From positions 1-64,000 of IMG/VR virus record IMGVR_UViG_3300042888_001941: a stretch of 64,000 bases of DNA; one strand, written 5' to 3'. This document shows positions 63,588-64,000 of this stretch, one piece after another. Both the position numbers and the translations under genes were made by a program. The stretch comes from a virus. The notes under the pieces are model-generated. The model was not told the DNA's origin, searched no databases, and worked only from the letters and a program-made list of their open reading frames with translations. The first letter of the stretch is position 1. Each line of letters starts with the position of its first letter.

Positions 63588-64000
63588 ATGCCTAATCTAA
63601 AGCGTTCCTGTAGCTCTTGCACTAAGTGCTGCGAAGGCTGGCTTACTGGAGAAGCTTTAGGCTACTCGTTTTTTCCAGGCAATCCTTGTCACTTTGTCTC
63701 CGTAGGTAAAGGGTGCACCGTTTATTCTAAAAGACCAAAGGAGCCTTGTAAGTCTTATAAGTGTAGTTGGCTCGTAAACGAAGATCTGCCTGAATGGATG
63801 AAACCTGATGAAGTAAATGCCATTGTAGATTTTAGAGAGACAGATGGCATTCTCTACATGCAAGTCATTGAAGCTGGATCTGTTTTAGAGTCTCGTGTCT
63901 TAAGTTGGCTAATTCAATACGCTTTAAGAAGTAAGTATAACTTCTTATGGAGTATCAATGGCGAAAAAAACTGGATTGGAAATGTAGAATTTAATGAGCT
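63588..64000 (+). CDS. YkgJ-like CxxCxxCC protein, partial
   Basis: 137 residues visible, cut by the right edge. CSSCTKCCEGWLTGEALGY, then CHFVSVGKGCTVYSKRPKEP and CKSYKC give the zinc/iron-chelate YkgJ pattern. Leaderless: TAGTAT plus 6 nt. Such proteins may bind metal clusters; in glycan islands they often accompany sugar genes. Confidence 0.65.
   Translation, partial: MPNLKRSCSSCTKCCEGWLTGEALGYSFFPGNPCHFVSVGKGCTVYSKRPKEPCKSYKCSWLVNEDLPEWMKPDEVNAIVDFRETDGILYMQVIEAGSVLESRVLSWLIQYALRSKYNFLWSINGEKNWIGNVEFNE

Overview
The window is one contiguous stretch of a large double-stranded DNA phage (or prophage) genome from an actinobacterial host. Two WhiB-type iron-sulfur proteins, a DUF3039-like protein, DUF7455-like zinc proteins and many predicted leaderless mRNAs point to Actinobacteria. 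The moderate GC content and an exported S-layer-like protein of a type I associate with freshwater acI/Nanopelagicales suggest a planktonic freshwater host; that narrower placement is inference. No integrase, CRISPR array or insertion sequence was seen. The phage genome continues past both window edges.

Layout. (1) 1-15.2 kb, minus strand: head genes. From upstream to downstream these are portal, a Dps-like/DUF5824-like fusion, a 2436-residue multidomain protein with a kinase-like C-terminus, a Cys-cluster protein, and a very long capsid maturation protease cut by the left edge. (2) 15.2-21.5 kb, minus: small membrane and DNA-binding proteins, a lysis cluster (transglycosylase-like enzyme, peptidoglycan-binding protein, small membrane protein) and the large terminase. 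(3) 21.5-36 kb, minus: about 30 mostly small genes plus striking larger ones: an HDAC-fold deacetylase and a dual-specificity phosphatase, a proteasome-beta-like Ntn hydrolase, an exported subtilase, and a MoxR-type AAA+ ATPase with a vWA partner. Many units here share one promoter-leader cassette: an extended -10 (ACCTGATATAATT) followed by CGACGAAAGGA. (4) 35.5-39.6 kb, minus: a CHAP-like lysin lacking the usual cysteine, small terminase-like protein, holin-like protein and a glycosyltransferase. (5) 39.6-40.0 kb: AT-rich divergence point with ACCTAGTAA repeats. (6) 40-48 kb, plus: a secreted PA14/FN3/coiled-coil protein, three tandem fibre-like paralogs and small genes. (7) 48-58 kb, minus: two glycine-rich fibre proteins, the S-layer-like protein, a holin-like protein, two WhiB proteins, a 15-residue CxxCxC peptide and a class II ribonucleotide reductase. 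(8) 58-64 kb, mainly plus: sugar-nucleotide and glycan genes, a tRNA-Gly, thioredoxin, a cupin and exported proteins.

How parts may work together. The left block builds and packages the head. The 40-52 kb block supplies surface-binding proteins, three of which share the N-terminus MPILG. The 58-61.8 kb genes look like a glycan or sugar-nucleotide modification set. The ribonucleotide reductase and thioredoxin support nucleotide supply. The most notable unexplained content is (a) several structured RNAs sitting directly behind the phage extended -10 promoter at 21.5, 28.4, 28.9 and 62.0 kb, (b) a GCGGTGA motif whose orientation switches near 39.7 kb, and (c) eukaryote-like signalling folds (deacetylase, phosphatase, kinase-like, proteasome-like). 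All motif counts were made by eye.
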